Counted from the stretch's first letter, positions 7,693 to 16,205 are shown. The stretch: 64,000 nucleotides of DNA from Rathayibacter sp. SW19 (GCF_030866825.1 NZ_CP133020.1:1984001-2048000); one strand, 5' to 3'. Translations and numbers: made by a program. The notes: generated by a model from the sequence alone, not told the origin.

Positions 7693-9150
7693 TCACCTCA
7701 TCCGAACACGGCGGATAACCGCCAACACGCGTGTCACGCGGCGGAGTGCCCCGCCGCCTAAGCGTTCCCGCACGATGGACACACAGGCGTTCCACACCGC
7801 ATCGTTGAACGTCGGATACGGGTGAGTGGTGCCGGCGATCTGGCCGGCGGTAAGCCGATTCTTGACGGCAAGGGTCACCTCGGCGAGGGACTCGCCGGCA
7901 CGAGGGCCCACGATCGTTGCCCCGAGCAGGACTCCTTTCCGGTCGGTGACGATCTGGGTGAACCCGGACATCGTCGCTTCGGTGATCGCCCGATCGAGGT
8001 GGCGGTGATCAATGGTCACGACCCGGTGTTTGGAGGTGACGGTATCGGCGGCTTGCAGGCCGACGGCGGCGACCTCGGGCTGGGTGAACGTCACTCGAGG
8101 AACAACACGCCGGTCGATCTTCCGCTTCAGTCCGAGGATGGCGTTGGATGCCGCGATGCTGCCGTTAACACCGGCCGTGTGCGTGAACTGGGGGAGTGCG
8201 GTCACATCTCCGGCCGCCCAGATCCGCGTATTGGTCGTGCGCAAATTGTCGTCGACAATCACCGTGCCGCGGTCATCGACGCTGACCCCGGCGCTGTCCA
8301 GTGCCAGGGAGCCCGTGTCCGCCGCCCTGCCCACGGCCACGAGAACGCGGTCGAAATCCACAGCCGTGCCATCATCCAGTGTGAGGGACCCGGCATGTCC
8401 GGCAGTCGTTTCCACCCGCCGCACGGTGCGTCCTCTTCGGATATCAACTCCGTCCGCGACCAGCGCGGCAGAAACTATCGCTTCCGCCTGCGCCGATTCT
8501 TTCGGAATGAGCCGCGGACCCCGTTGGATGAGCGTTACGTGTGACCCGAGGCGAGCCAGTGCCTGGCCCAACTCGCACCCGATGGCGCCGCCGCCGACGA
8601 CCACGAGCCGGTTCGGTTGTTCGGTGAGATCCCAGATGGTCTCGCTAGTCAGCGCGGCGAGCGTGTCCGCGCCGTCCGTGTCGAGGGTGCGGGGACGGCT
8701 CCCGGTGGCGATCATCGCCTGCCGGAACCGAATCGTCTGGCCGTCGACGATCAGGTTGCGCCTGTCGAGGAAACGGGCGGACCCGCGCAGGACGGTGACA
8801 CCGTCGTGTTCGAGGGACTCGGCGGAGTCGACGGGGGCGATCGTGTGCATTGCGGTGTGCAGGTGACTCATCACCGCACCGAAATCGACCGTGGCACCTT
8901 CAGCGTGCACGCCCAACGATTGTGAGACGACGGCTGTGGATGCGGCGTGGGCGGCGGCGATCAGCGACTTCGACGGGACGCATCCCGTCCACAAACAATC
9001 TCCGCCGAGGCGAGCCGGTTCGATGAGCAGAACTCGCGCCCCGAAGCTTGCCGCGGTGCGGCTGGCTACTAGCCCCGCGGTACCTCCGCCGATAACCACG
9101 AAGTCCCACGGCTGCGCGAATAGTCTCGAATCGTAGATAGCGGCGCTCAT
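7693..9150 (-). CDS. MerA-like FAD/NAD(P)-dependent disulfide oxidoreductase
   Basis: 485-aa flavoprotein of the pyridine-nucleotide disulfide oxidoreductase class I. It has an N-terminal FAD-binding GGGTAG loop, the redox pair C52/C57 (CLWTGCVPSK), a second Rossmann motif GGGAIGCE for NAD(P)H, and the C-terminal dimerisation domain with the HPYPTFNDAVW motif containing the catalytic His region. It lacks the C-terminal vicinal Cys pair of true mercuric reductase, so mercury reduction is unlikely. Such enzymes are often encoded next to TVP38/TMEM64 genes. It faces the operon end (12 bases apart) and is divergent from the methyltransferase gene. Confidence 0.85.
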   Translation of the reverse strand: MSAAIYDSRLFAQPWDFVVIGGGTAGLVASRTAASFGARVLLIEPARLGGDCLWTGCVPSKSLIAAAHAASTAVVSQSLGVHAEGATVDFGAVMSHLHTAMHTIAPVDSAESLEHDGVTVLRGSARFLDRRNLIVDGQTIRFRQAMIATGSRPRTLDTDGADTLAALTSETIWDLTEQPNRLVVVGGGAIGCELGQALARLGSHVTLIQRGPRLIPKESAQAEAIVSAALVADGVDIRRGRTVRRVETTAGHAGSLTLDDGTAVDFDRVLVAVGRAADTGSLALDSAGVSVDDRGTVIVDDNLRTTNTRIWAAGDVTALPQFTHTAGVNGSIAASNAILGLKRKIDRRVVPRVTFTQPEVAAVGLQAADTVTSKHRVVTIDHRHLDRAITEATMSGFTQIVTDRKGVLLGATIVGPRAGESLAEVTLAVKNRLTAGQIAGTTHPYPTFNDAVWNACVSIVRERLGGGALRRVTRVLAVIRRVRMR

Positions 9151-9201
9151 ATGGTTGAGCGTAGGCCAGGTCGTAACGGGCCGTCTGTGAAGGAGAACAC
9201 C

Positions 9202-9849
9202 GTGCGGGCAGTGGAATGGTATACGGCGGGGGCCCGCTTCTATGACACCCTTTCAGGGGAGCGCTTGATCTATCGGGCCGGTCGTGTGGCCGGGATCCGT
9301 CTTCTGCAGCCACGGCCCGGTGATGTTGTGTTGGATCTGGGCTGTGGCACCGGGCTCAATTTTCCCCTGCTCGCCGCCGCGGTGGGGCCTTCCGGGCTTG
9401 TGATCGGGTTGGACCGAAGCCCCGAAATGCTCGCGGTTGCCCGACACCGCGTCACACGCAACAGTCTGCACATGGTGCGCCTGGTCGAGGCCGATGCGGC
9501 ATCGTTCGATGCCCACACGGTCAACACCGTCATCCGACAGACGGGTCGGGAACCGGGAGTGGATGCGGTGCTCGCGACCTATTCCATGAGCGTGTTCTCT
9601 AACTGGCGCGCCGCCTGGCAAGCCAGTCTCGCCGTGCTTAAGCATCCCGGCAGGGCTGCGATTGTCGATATGCAGTCCACAACCGGGCGCGCAACCATTC
9701 TCAGCCCGTTGGCGCATCTTGCGTGCCTGCTGGGCGGTTCCGATATCCATGCGCATCCCTGGGCCGCCGTGGAGGCGGACTGCACGGACGTCGTCGTGGA
9801 GACCCTGCGTGGCGGTCACATCGTTGCGGCCGCGGGAACGCTTGCCTAG
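9202..9849 (+). CDS. class I SAM-dependent methyltransferase
   Basis: 215-aa protein with the classical motif I of Rossmann methyltransferases (VLDLGCGTGLN) and a motif II/acidic ribose-binding site (IGLDRSPEMLAVARHR). The N-terminal WYTAGARFYDTL resembles the UbiE/phosphatidylethanolamine N-methyltransferase (PmtA-like) group. GTG at 9202 is preferred because AAGGAG lies 8 bases upstream, although the frame opens at 9151. The likely role is methylation of a small molecule or lipid headgroup, consistent with the CDP-alcohol transferases nearby, but the substrate is inferred only. Confidence 0.8.
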   Translation: MRAVEWYTAGARFYDTLSGERLIYRAGRVAGIRLLQPRPGDVVLDLGCGTGLNFPLLAAAVGPSGLVIGLDRSPEMLAVARHRVTRNSLHMVRLVEADAASFDAHTVNTVIRQTGREPGVDAVLATYSMSVFSNWRAAWQASLAVLKHPGRAAIVDMQSTTGRATILSPLAHLACLLGGSDIHAHPWAAVEADCTDVVVETLRGGHIVAAAGTLA

Positions 9850-10541
9850 TTCGCCGATCGGAGCATGTCGGCGAGCTCGGTGATCGATCGCGCGACGAGG
9901 TCGGGGGCGGTGAAATAGCTCGGATACGGTTCATCGTCGCGATTGATCCACGCGGTGCGCATCCCCACACGGTGGGCGCCGTGGATATCCCACGGATGCA
10001 CGGCGACCAACAACAATTCCCCAGGCGACAACCCGGAGGCGGCAAACGCAACATCGTATGCCGGCCCCGCCGGTTTCCATGACGACGAGCCCTCCACGGA
10101 GAGAAGCTGCGAGAACTCGTCCCGAATGCCGGCGTCGGAGAGCAGCTTCTCGGCAATGTCGGTGGGACCGTTAGACAGGGTTATGAGGCACAGGCCGGCG
10201 GCCGTGAGGGAATGAATACCCTCGACAACATCGGGGTGCAGCGAGAGATTCCTCATCCGTTCGAGGATGAATGAGGCCGCCTGATCGATCGGGCCGTTCA
10301 GCGGAACGGATCCCAGCACCGCCGTCAAATGGGTTCTGGCGACTTCGGCGAACGGTTTGCTTTCGCCCACCGTCGAAAGCACGAACCCATCACGCAGGAG
10401 CCCGGCAAACCACGTTTTCGCCGATGCGGCCGGTGCGCCGACGGCTTCGAACGCGTCCGCCATCGCGGACATGTTCGACAGCGTCCCATTGACATCGAAA
10501 ACGACGACCGTAACACCGATTCTGTTGTGACCGCTCATCAA
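9846..10541 (-). CDS. HAD-superfamily hydrolase, haloacid dehalogenase type
   Basis: 231-aa HAD hydrolase. The nucleophile motif reads FDVNGTL, with Asn rather than Asp two residues after the nucleophile, which fits L-2-haloacid dehalogenases and not standard phosphatases. Motif II Ser/Thr is in ITLSNGP, the catalytic Lys in SSWKPAGPAY, and a motif III variant is HPWDIHGAH. The overall pattern closely follows haloacid dehalogenase type II proteins. It converges on the methyltransferase gene with a 4-base overlap of stops. It probably hydrolyses a small halogenated or phosphorylated acid. Confidence 0.8.
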   Translation of the reverse strand: MMSGHNRIGVTVVVFDVNGTLSNMSAMADAFEAVGAPAASAKTWFAGLLRDGFVLSTVGESKPFAEVARTHLTAVLGSVPLNGPIDQAASFILERMRNLSLHPDVVEGIHSLTAAGLCLITLSNGPTDIAEKLLSDAGIRDEFSQLLSVEGSSSWKPAGPAYDVAFAASGLSPGELLLVAVHPWDIHGAHRVGMRTAWINRDDEPYPSYFTAPDLVARSITELADMLRSAN

Positions 10542-10698
10542 TGCAGTCTGTCACCACGTCGCGGTGAGAGCGCGGTGAACCTCGTTTGCTGATCGTGGCC
10601 ACTGTGGCAATCCCGCTTGTGTGACCTGCATTGCAGATGCGCATTCAGCATCGCCGTATGGTGGCCCGTGGCGTGTCGGTGACAGGAGAATCTAACGT

Positions 10699-11214
10699 GT
10701 GGTGCGATACCGGGCCCTTCGGCCAAGTGAGGATCGAGCCTACTACCCGGCAGCAGTGGCCTCCACTGTGGCTCGTGCTGGCGGTTACCCGGCAACGGAG
10801 TTGATCACTCCGTATCGGGCGGCAGCGTCACCGTCCGACTCCGTGCTCCCGGCACGGCTGTGGGAAGGCGCGGCCGTCGCGGCGGTTGTCGCCGTCGGCT
10901 GGCTGTTGCTCGCCTTGAACCAGCCCACGACGACATACCATTTCGCGCCGCTCGTCCTTGTCATCGCGCCGGTTGCGCTGATGCGCATGCGTGTGAACCG
11001 ATCGTTGCCGTGGCGCTCCGTGCTGACCGGGACCGGAATTGGCGCCGTCCTCGCACTGGTGGCCGCCGGGATCCTGTTCGCTTCCCACGCGCTGCGCGGG
11101 CCTGGACTGGTTGCGGATATCGGTCCGGTGGCCGAGATTTTCATCGCGATCATCCTCGGCATGGCGATCGAAATAGCCTCGACGGCGGTGAGGCGCGTCT
11201 TTGTCACGAAGTGA
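10699..11214 (+). CDS. small membrane protein of unknown function
   Basis: 171-aa protein with a cytoplasmic N-terminus of about 50 residues and three to four hydrophobic helices (LWEGAAVAAVVAVGWLLLAL, FAPLVLVIAPVALM, GAVLALVAAGILFA, IFIAIILGMAIEIA). The GTG start at 10699 follows GGAGAA at the right distance. I do not recognise a family. Its stop lies inside the possible start of the second CDP-alcohol transferase gene, so the two may work together at the membrane. Confidence 0.65.
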   Translation: MVRYRALRPSEDRAYYPAAVASTVARAGGYPATELITPYRAAASPSDSVLPARLWEGAAVAAVVAVGWLLLALNQPTTTYHFAPLVLVIAPVALMRMRVNRSLPWRSVLTGTGIGAVLALVAAGILFASHALRGPGLVADIGPVAEIFIAIILGMAIEIASTAVRRVFVTK

Positions 11215-11983
11215 GGACACCGAGCTTGGGTTGCTTGCGTCCGGTCGCGGCCGGATAGCGTCAGCCGCCATCTGTGAGGAGGACACAAACGACAGCATCA
11301 GGGGTGGCCTGTCGTGGAATCCGGACAGCCGTGCCGCAACCAACGAACTTCTTCAGGGCCTTCGAACCGAGCGATGGCGATTCGGCGCGTGGCTACATTT
11401 CCTCGACCGGGCAACCAAGCGATCTCTTCGACAAGCGCTAAAACACAAGAGGGCCTTCGCCGAAACAACCGCCCTGCACGCGACGCTCGGCGCTCTTGCT
11501 GACCCTCGTCGCCGCGGATGGGTTGTTGCAAGCTGGATTCTGGCCGTCACCCACCTCGGCATGCTCGAAGAGCACACCTCGATCGGACTGCCGAATACGC
11601 TTACCCTCATCCGCGCCAGTCTGCCCGCGCTGCAGAAGCGTCTGGGAGTGGCGGTGCCTGTTCTTGCTCTTGTTACAGACTTCCTCGATGGCAAGATCTC
11701 CCGTGCCACCGGAACCGTGACCCGATTCGGAAAACAGGCGGACTTTCTGGCCGACGCCGCCGTCTGGACGTGGTTCACCATTGGTCACGAGCACAGCCGT
11801 TGGCTGCGTGCCGCCACGTTCGCCGCCTGGCTGGTCCCGGTTGCGGCGGTGGCCGTATCGAGTTTTGCTGGCGGCGTAATGAAGGATGTTCCGCGATCGC
11901 GTTGGATCCGACCTGCCGCCGCCGTGGAGGTCCTGATCGGTCTCCGGATCATGTACAGGCTCATTCGTCGCACGGGTCGCTGA
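11201..11983 (+). CDS. CDP-alcohol phosphatidyltransferase family protein (second copy)
   Basis: 260-aa protein. The C-terminal two thirds carry the CDP-alcohol phosphotransferase signature DFLDGKISR, then FGKQADFLAD, with Ser in place of the usual Ala before Arg. The N-terminal ~95 residues are an unusual hydrophilic extension with no match I know. The start is uncertain: TTG at 11201 overlaps the previous stop, and no convincing ATG/GTG follows before the domain. The gene is probably co-transcribed with 10699-11214. It would make a phospholipid headgroup distinct from the product of the first family member at 7048. Confidence 0.7.
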   Translation: MSRSEDTELGLLASGRGRIASAAICEEDTNDSIRGGLSWNPDSRAATNELLQGLRTERWRFGAWLHFLDRATKRSLRQALKHKRAFAETTALHATLGALADPRRRGWVVASWILAVTHLGMLEEHTSIGLPNTLTLIRASLPALQKRLGVAVPVLALVTDFLDGKISRATGTVTRFGKQADFLADAAVWTWFTIGHEHSRWLRAATFAAWLVPVAAVAVSSFAGGVMKDVPRSRWIRPAAAVEVLIGLRIMYRLIRRTGR

Positions 11984-12035
11984 TTGTTGCCAACGGATAG
12001 ACCCGAAATCTGCACTGATAGCTAAAAGACGTCTC

Positions 12036-12359
12036 TCATGCATCCCGCCCAGGATGACGACATCCGTCGATTTCGGTATTCGTCGCCTGCGATGGGACCC
12101 GGCAGGCGTCCTTCATTGCACCGGAAATGTATCGGTGGCGGAGGAACCACCCCAGCACGCCGACTGCCAGGGCGCCAGCGGCAGCCACGACCCACGGGTT
12201 ACCGACGGCCGCACCGATGATGCCAAAGGTCGCCGTCAGACCCAGTGCGCCGGCACCAATCAGCAACGGCACGCCGCAGCACAGCACTGGCAGAAGCAGA
12301 ATACCGACGGTGGCCGCAATCGTGCTGAAGCTTGTACGTGCGGGGGTATCCGACATCAT
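12036..12359 (-). CDS. MerT-like small membrane protein with vicinal cysteines
   Basis: 107-aa protein with two to three helices. The first helix carries a Cys-Cys pair (ILLLPVLCCGVPLLIGAGALG), as in MerT-type mercury transporters, and a further Cys lies near the C-terminus. It is a clear paralogue of the protein at 33245-33556. Start ATG is preceded by AGAGGAAC. It is divergent from the CopZ-like gene and shares with it a symmetrical MerR-type promoter (12455-12490), so both are likely induced by the same metal. Likely role: uptake or membrane handling of a thiophilic metal (Hg or Cu). The assignment to MerT is by motif and context only. Confidence 0.65.
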   Translation of the reverse strand: MMSDTPARTSFSTIAATVGILLLPVLCCGVPLLIGAGALGLTATFGIIGAAVGNPWVVAAAGALAVGVLGWFLRHRYISGAMKDACRVPSQATNTEIDGCRHPGRDA

Positions 12360-12454
12360 AGTTCCTCTTTTCTGGTTCGGTCCACGATCGGCTGGAATGG
12401 TCGGTCCAGGCGGTGAACCTTATAACTTCGAAGGTCGTGTCCTGTTCACTCGCA

Positions 12455-12490
12455 AGTCTTGACCTTCCCCCACGGGGGAAGGTCAAGACT
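12455..12490. promoter_or_regulatory. 36-bp palindromic, bidirectional MerR-type promoter
   Basis: Two perfect 17-base arms (agtcttgaccttccccc and its complement) flank a central AC. Read on either strand it gives a -35 TTGACC, a 20-base spacer and a -10 AAGACT. Stretched 19-20 bp spacers with a central dyad are the hallmark of MerR/CueR-activated promoters. It can drive copZ-like 12526 on the plus strand and the MerT-like gene 12359 on the minus strand. Confidence 0.8.
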
Positions 12491-12525
12491 GAATTACATC
12501 CTGTACAAACGAGAAAAGGAACCCC

Positions 12526-12747
12526 ATGGAAACCACTGTGAACATTTCTGGCATGACCTGCGCACACTGCGTCGGCTCGGTCACCAAAGAACTCGGCTCG
12601 CTGGAAGGTGTAGAAAACGTCGACGTCGAGTTGAACGCTGGCGGCATCTCCCGCGCCACCATCACCTCCACTATTGCGCTTGATTCCGAACGCATAGGCG
12701 ATGCTGTTGCCGATGCTGGGTACCACCTCGTTGCCGCGGGCGCCTGA
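12526..12747 (+). CDS. copZ: CopZ/MerP-like heavy-metal-binding chaperone
   Basis: 73-aa single HMA domain with the metal-binding motif GMTCAHC (C12, C15), a soluble copper (or mercury) chaperone of the ferredoxin-like fold. There is no signal peptide, so it is cytosolic, favouring CopZ over periplasmic MerP. RBS AAAAGGA lies just upstream of the ATG. It is expressed from the palindromic MerR-type promoter. The likely partner is the P-type ATPase encoded convergently at 12940-15411. The C-terminal sequence ends AAGA and the gene is complete. Confidence 0.85.
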   Translation: METTVNISGMTCAHCVGSVTKELGSLEGVENVDVELNAGGISRATITSTIALDSERIGDAVADAGYHLVAAGA

Positions 12748-12807
12748 AAGGCGGAATTCCGATGAGCGCAGGCACGCCTGTTTCTGAATTGAATACCTCG
12801 CATTGTC

Positions 12808-12909
12808 GAGAATCCACTCGAGCACGCCGCCGGGCTGAAAGGAGACCTGGCCTTCTACGATGAGAAGGTCAATGTGCTGCTGGACCGAAAACCGATCGGC
12901 ACCGAGTAG
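12808..12909 (+). pseudogene. C-terminal stump of a DUF427-like protein
   Basis: In one frame the DNA reads ENPLEHAAGLKGDLAFYDEK followed by VNVLLDRKPIGTE and a stop. This resembles the C-terminus of DUF427 proteins (NPL..AAGI.G.VAFY pattern). No start or N-terminal part is present: the frame is closed by TGA at 12790. It is a decayed leftover between copZ and the ATPase gene, marking an old deletion. Assignment is from memory of the family pattern. Confidence 0.45.
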
Positions 12910-12939
12910 GCGGCTGCCGCCGCCGTGCCGGGGGCGCAG

Positions 12940-15411
12940 TTACCGTCCGCCGAGCACGGGTGCCCCGAGCGCGAGGACCCAGACCGCCCCGGCCGCCAGC
13001 GCGGCGAGCACGAAGGCCAACACGGCTGCTGCCCGTGGCGTCCACGCCCAACTGCGCAGACTGCGGGGTCGAAGGCCCCGGACAGCGTCGAGAGACCAGC
13101 CGCCGAGGCGGCGGCCGAGAGCGGCGACACCGGCCGGCCTCAGACGTGCTCCGAAGCTGTTGGCCAGCACGAGTGAGACGGAGGCGACCATCGCGATCAT
13201 GGCCCAGACCGGTCCGATGAGCCCGGTGACCGCCAGAGGCACCCCGATACCGTTGAAGATGAAGGCAACGCCGAGGTTCTGCTTGGTTTTGCGGAACGAG
13301 TCCACGCCGATGTCCCGGGCGTCGGCGAGGGCGGTCAGCTGGTCGCGTACCAGCACGATGTCGGCGGACTCGATCGCGATATCCGTGCCGGCCCCGATCG
13401 CCACCCCGATGTCGGCCTGAGTGAGCGCCGGCGCATCGTTGATGCCGTCGCCGACCATCATCACCCGAAAGCCCTGCTGCTGTAACTCTCTGACGGCTTG
13501 CGCCTTGTCGCCAGGTAGTAGCCCGGCGCGGATGTCGCTGATGCCGACCTGTTCGCCCACGGCGGCGGCGGTGCGCGCATTGTCGCCGGTGAGCATCACC
13601 GGTTCGATGCCGGCTCTCCGTAGTCGTGCCACGGCCTCGGCCGCGTCCGCTTTGACCGCGTCGGCGATCCCGATCAACCCGAGGAGGCGGCCTTCCCTGG
13701 CGACACCGACAACCGTTCGGGCCTCGTGCTCGAGCCGCTCCCGTTCCTGGGCGAGTGTGCCAAGCCCATCCGGGGCCGTCCAGCCTGGCCGGCCGACGCT
13801 GAACCGGATGCCGGCGGAGACAGCACTCACCCCGAGCCCGGTCTCCGAGAAGAATTCGTCGGCGTTGCTGATTTCCAGGCCGGCGTTGAAGGCGGCGTCG
13901 AGGATGGCTCGACCGAGGGGATGCTCTGAAGTGAGTTCGGCGGTGGCCGCGGCGGCGAGGACCTCCTCCCGGGTGACACCGGCGGCCGGGAGGAGGTCCG
14001 TGATCGTCGGTTTGCCTGCGGTGAGCGTCCCGGTCTTGTCCAGCACGACCCGGCGGATCTGACTGAAGGTTTGGAATGCCTCGCCCGAGCGCATCAGGAT
14101 GCCTTGTTCCGCGGCCTGGCCGCCGCCACGTGCCATCGCCAGCGGCGTCGCCATGCCCAGCGCGCAGGGGTAGCCGAGCACCAGGGTGGCCAGGGCGGCG
14201 AAGATCGCCCGCGGGGTGTCCAGGTGGCCGGTGACGGCCCACGCGCCCAGAGTCCACACCAGCACGGCGAGCACCGCGGCGGCGAGCACGATGGGCACGT
14301 AGACCACGATGATCCGGTCCACGAGTTGGATGATGCCGGGCTTCAGCGCCCGGGCCTGTTCGATGTTGCGTGCCACCTGGGCCAGGAAGGAGTCCTCGCC
14401 GACCCGGGTCACCTCGACGGTCAGGGTGCCAGTCTGGTTCACGGAGCCACCGATGACCTCGGTGCCGGCCCGTTTCTCGGTCGGCATGGATTCGCCGGTG
14501 ACCATCGACTCGTCGATGGTGGAGCTACCGGATGCGACACGGCCGTCGAGCGGGACGCACTGGCCGGGGCGGATGCGGACGAGATCGCCGATGCGCACCA
14601 TCTCGACGGGAACCTCGCTCTCCGCCCCGTCGCGGACCAGCCATGCCGTGTCCGGTTGCAACTCGAGTAGCCGCCGCACCGCCTGGCTGGAGCGGTTGCG
14701 TACCAGGGAGGAGGCGAAGCCGGAGAGCAGGTGGTAGGTGGTGATGAAGACCGCGGTGGCCAGGAAGTCACCGGCCGGGAAAGTCTTCGGTGCGACGAAC
14801 AGGCCGAGCAACCCGCCGAACAGGCCGCCGAAAGCACCGGCCTCCAGCAGTACGTGCTGGTTGAGGATGCCGCGCCGCGCCGACTGCCAGCCCATGGTCA
14901 GGGTCGGACGGGCGACCACGAAGATCATCGCCAGCCCCAGCCCCAGGATCAGCCAGGGCCCATAGACGAACACCTGACCGGCGATGGTCACCGCCGGCGG
15001 ATGGCCGCTCCAGCTGAACACCATCAGCGCCAGCGCCAGCGCCGTCATCCCGAGTCCGGCGAGGAACCGGTTACGCTCCTTGGCAAGCTCGGCCTCGGCC
15101 TCCTCGAACGTCGCGGTCTTGCGCGGGTCCCGCACCGTGTAGCCGACCTCGCGCAGGGTGCCGACGATCTCGGTCGGGGTGATGCTGTCCGGGCGGTAGG
15201 TAACCAGGCCCTCTTCGTGGGCGAGGGACACGGCAACGGAGTCTACGCCGGGTCGGCGCGTCAGCGACTTTTCGATGGTGGACACGCAGAACGAACAGTG
15301 CAGGCCACCCAGCTTGAGCTGAAGATGGGCCCGGCCGTCCTCGTCGAGACGCGGAGGTTGGGCAAGCCATGGCTCAGCATCCGCCAGAGTCGGCGCTGTC
15401 CGTTCAGTCAT
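12940..15411 (-). CDS. heavy-metal translocating P-type ATPase (CopA-like, YPC variant)
   Basis: 823-aa P1B-type ATPase. Order of parts: N-terminal HMA domain with CxxC (C39, C42 in GGLHCSFC), helices, the TGES phosphatase loop, the membrane metal site, DKTGT phosphorylation site (about 457), SEHPLG nucleotide-binding motif, GDGIND hinge (about 655), then two C-terminal helix regions. The membrane metal motif reads YPC and not the usual CPC, so one of the two Cys ligands is replaced by Tyr. ATG at 15411 overlaps the upstream HMA gene by 8 bases. It probably exports Cu(I) or another soft metal; the YPC change makes the ion uncertain. Confidence 0.85.
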   Translation of the reverse strand: MTERTAPTLADAEPWLAQPPRLDEDGRAHLQLKLGGLHCSFCVSTIEKSLTRRPGVDSVAVSLAHEEGLVTYRPDSITPTEIVGTLREVGYTVRDPRKTATFEEAEAELAKERNRFLAGLGMTALALALMVFSWSGHPPAVTIAGQVFVYGPWLILGLGLAMIFVVARPTLTMGWQSARRGILNQHVLLEAGAFGGLFGGLLGLFVAPKTFPAGDFLATAVFITTYHLLSGFASSLVRNRSSQAVRRLLELQPDTAWLVRDGAESEVPVEMVRIGDLVRIRPGQCVPLDGRVASGSSTIDESMVTGESMPTEKRAGTEVIGGSVNQTGTLTVEVTRVGEDSFLAQVARNIEQARALKPGIIQLVDRIIVVYVPIVLAAAVLAVLVWTLGAWAVTGHLDTPRAIFAALATLVLGYPCALGMATPLAMARGGGQAAEQGILMRSGEAFQTFSQIRRVVLDKTGTLTAGKPTITDLLPAAGVTREEVLAAAATAELTSEHPLGRAILDAAFNAGLEISNADEFFSETGLGVSAVSAGIRFSVGRPGWTAPDGLGTLAQERERLEHEARTVVGVAREGRLLGLIGIADAVKADAAEAVARLRRAGIEPVMLTGDNARTAAAVGEQVGISDIRAGLLPGDKAQAVRELQQQGFRVMMVGDGINDAPALTQADIGVAIGAGTDIAIESADIVLVRDQLTALADARDIGVDSFRKTKQNLGVAFIFNGIGVPLAVTGLIGPVWAMIAMVASVSLVLANSFGARLRPAGVAALGRRLGGWSLDAVRGLRPRSLRSWAWTPRAAAVLAFVLAALAAGAVWVLALGAPVLGGR

Positions 15412-15613
15412 CGACGTCGTGGCCGGCATCGGTGACCTGACGCGTGACCGCATCCCGGGCCAGCTCACTCTCGGCGAGCACGCGAACCTTTCCACTGCGG
15501 TAATCGGCACTGACGTTTCGCACTCCCTCGAGACGGCTCACAGCACTGGCGATCCGCAGCTCGCACTTCTCGCAGTCCATGCCGCGCACCTGCAGATGGA
15601 TGTCACTGGTCAT
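15404..15613 (-). CDS. HMA-domain metallochaperone
   Basis: 69-aa single HMA domain with GMDCEKC (C14, C17). The ATG at 15613 has a strong RBS (GGAGGGAAC). Its stop overlaps the ATPase start, so the two are translationally coupled and it probably loads metal onto the ATPase or acts as its extra N-terminal domain. It lies directly downstream of merR and of a MerR-type promoter at 15650-15680. It is divergent in sequence from the CopZ-like protein at 12526, which suggests a different partner or metal. Confidence 0.82.
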   Translation of the reverse strand: MTSDIHLQVRGMDCEKCELRIASAVSRLEGVRNVSADYRSGKVRVLAESELARDAVTRQVTDAGHDVDD

Positions 15614-15649
15614 GAGTTCCCTCCTGGGGTTCGATGTTATTAACACCAT

Positions 15650-15680
15650 CGTGCAACCTTGCCGGAGTGGGAATGTCAAG
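15650..15680 (-). promoter_or_regulatory. MerR-type promoter for HMA chaperone/ATPase operon
   Basis: On the minus strand CCTTGACATTCCC, then CCGGCAAGGTTGC: a -35 TTGACA with an imperfect dyad in a long spacer, 37 bases upstream of the HMA start. It lies between merR (ends 15700) and the chaperone gene, so the operon can be induced independently of merR. Confidence 0.6.
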
Positions 15681-15699
15681 GGGCTGTGGGATGCCGCTC

Positions 15700-16131
15700 T
15701 CAAACGGCGCCTTCGATGATGTGGCAGACTACGGCGGGTTCGCCGCGGTGCCGACCCTGCCGTGCTGCGTGGCGAGCACCGTCCAGTGAACGACGCAGTC
15801 GGCGCAGGTCAGCGATGGCACGGTCGATCTGCCCGATGTGGCTGTCCAACAGATCCGTCACCCGGTCGCAGGGGACTGCTCCGTGACGCTGGAGGTCCAG
15901 TATCTCTGCGATTTCGGCGAGGGTCAGGTCCAGGGCCTTGGCTTGGCGGATGAACCGCAGGATCTCCACGTCTCCCGGGGTGAAGACCCGGTAGCCGCCC
16001 GCTGTCCGTTCCGCTGCAGGCAAGAGTCCTTTGGACTCCCAGAGCCGCACCGCCTTGGCACTGACGCCCGCGGCCTCGGCCGCCGCCCCCACCGTCATCG
16101 TCGTACCGGATGTCATTGTCATGGTGGGCAC
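15700..16131 (-). CDS. MerR-family metal-responsive regulator
   Basis: 143-aa regulator with an N-terminal winged-helix DNA-binding domain (TVGAAAEAAGVSAKAVRLWE, then GYRVFTPGDVEILRFI), a dimerisation coiled coil, and metal-site cysteines C88 (VPCDR) and C136 (VVCHI). A Cys pair spaced this way fits CueR/MerR-like thiophilic metal sensors. It reads toward the HMA/ATPase genes and is divergent from the YHS permease, with MerR-type promoters on both sides (15650-15680 and 16174-16205). Metal specificity (Cu, Hg or Cd) cannot be settled from sequence. The first Met or an internal Met at residue 4 or 6 could be the start. Confidence 0.85.
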   Translation of the reverse strand: MPTMTMTSGTTMTVGAAAEAAGVSAKAVRLWESKGLLPAAERTAGGYRVFTPGDVEILRFIRQAKALDLTLAEIAEILDLQRHGAVPCDRVTDLLDSHIGQIDRAIADLRRLRRSLDGARHAARQGRHRGEPAVVCHIIEGAV

Positions 16132-16173
16132 TTCCCCTCATTCGCACGTTTCGTCTCGTCCACGAAACCCGAC

Positions 16174-16205
16174 TTGACCTTACCCCTGCGGCAAGGTTTT
16201 AGCCT
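16174..16205 (+). promoter_or_regulatory. MerR-type promoter for YHS permease
   Basis: TTGACC (-35), dyad ACCTTACC...GGCAAGGT, and TAGCCT (-10) after a 20-base spacer. It lies between the divergent merR and the permease transcription unit and is a good target for the adjacent regulator. Confidence 0.65.

Noticed and set aside
7693..9150. mercuric reductase assignment
   Set aside because: The protein has the redox pair but no C-terminal vicinal Cys; true MerA is at 28956-30398.
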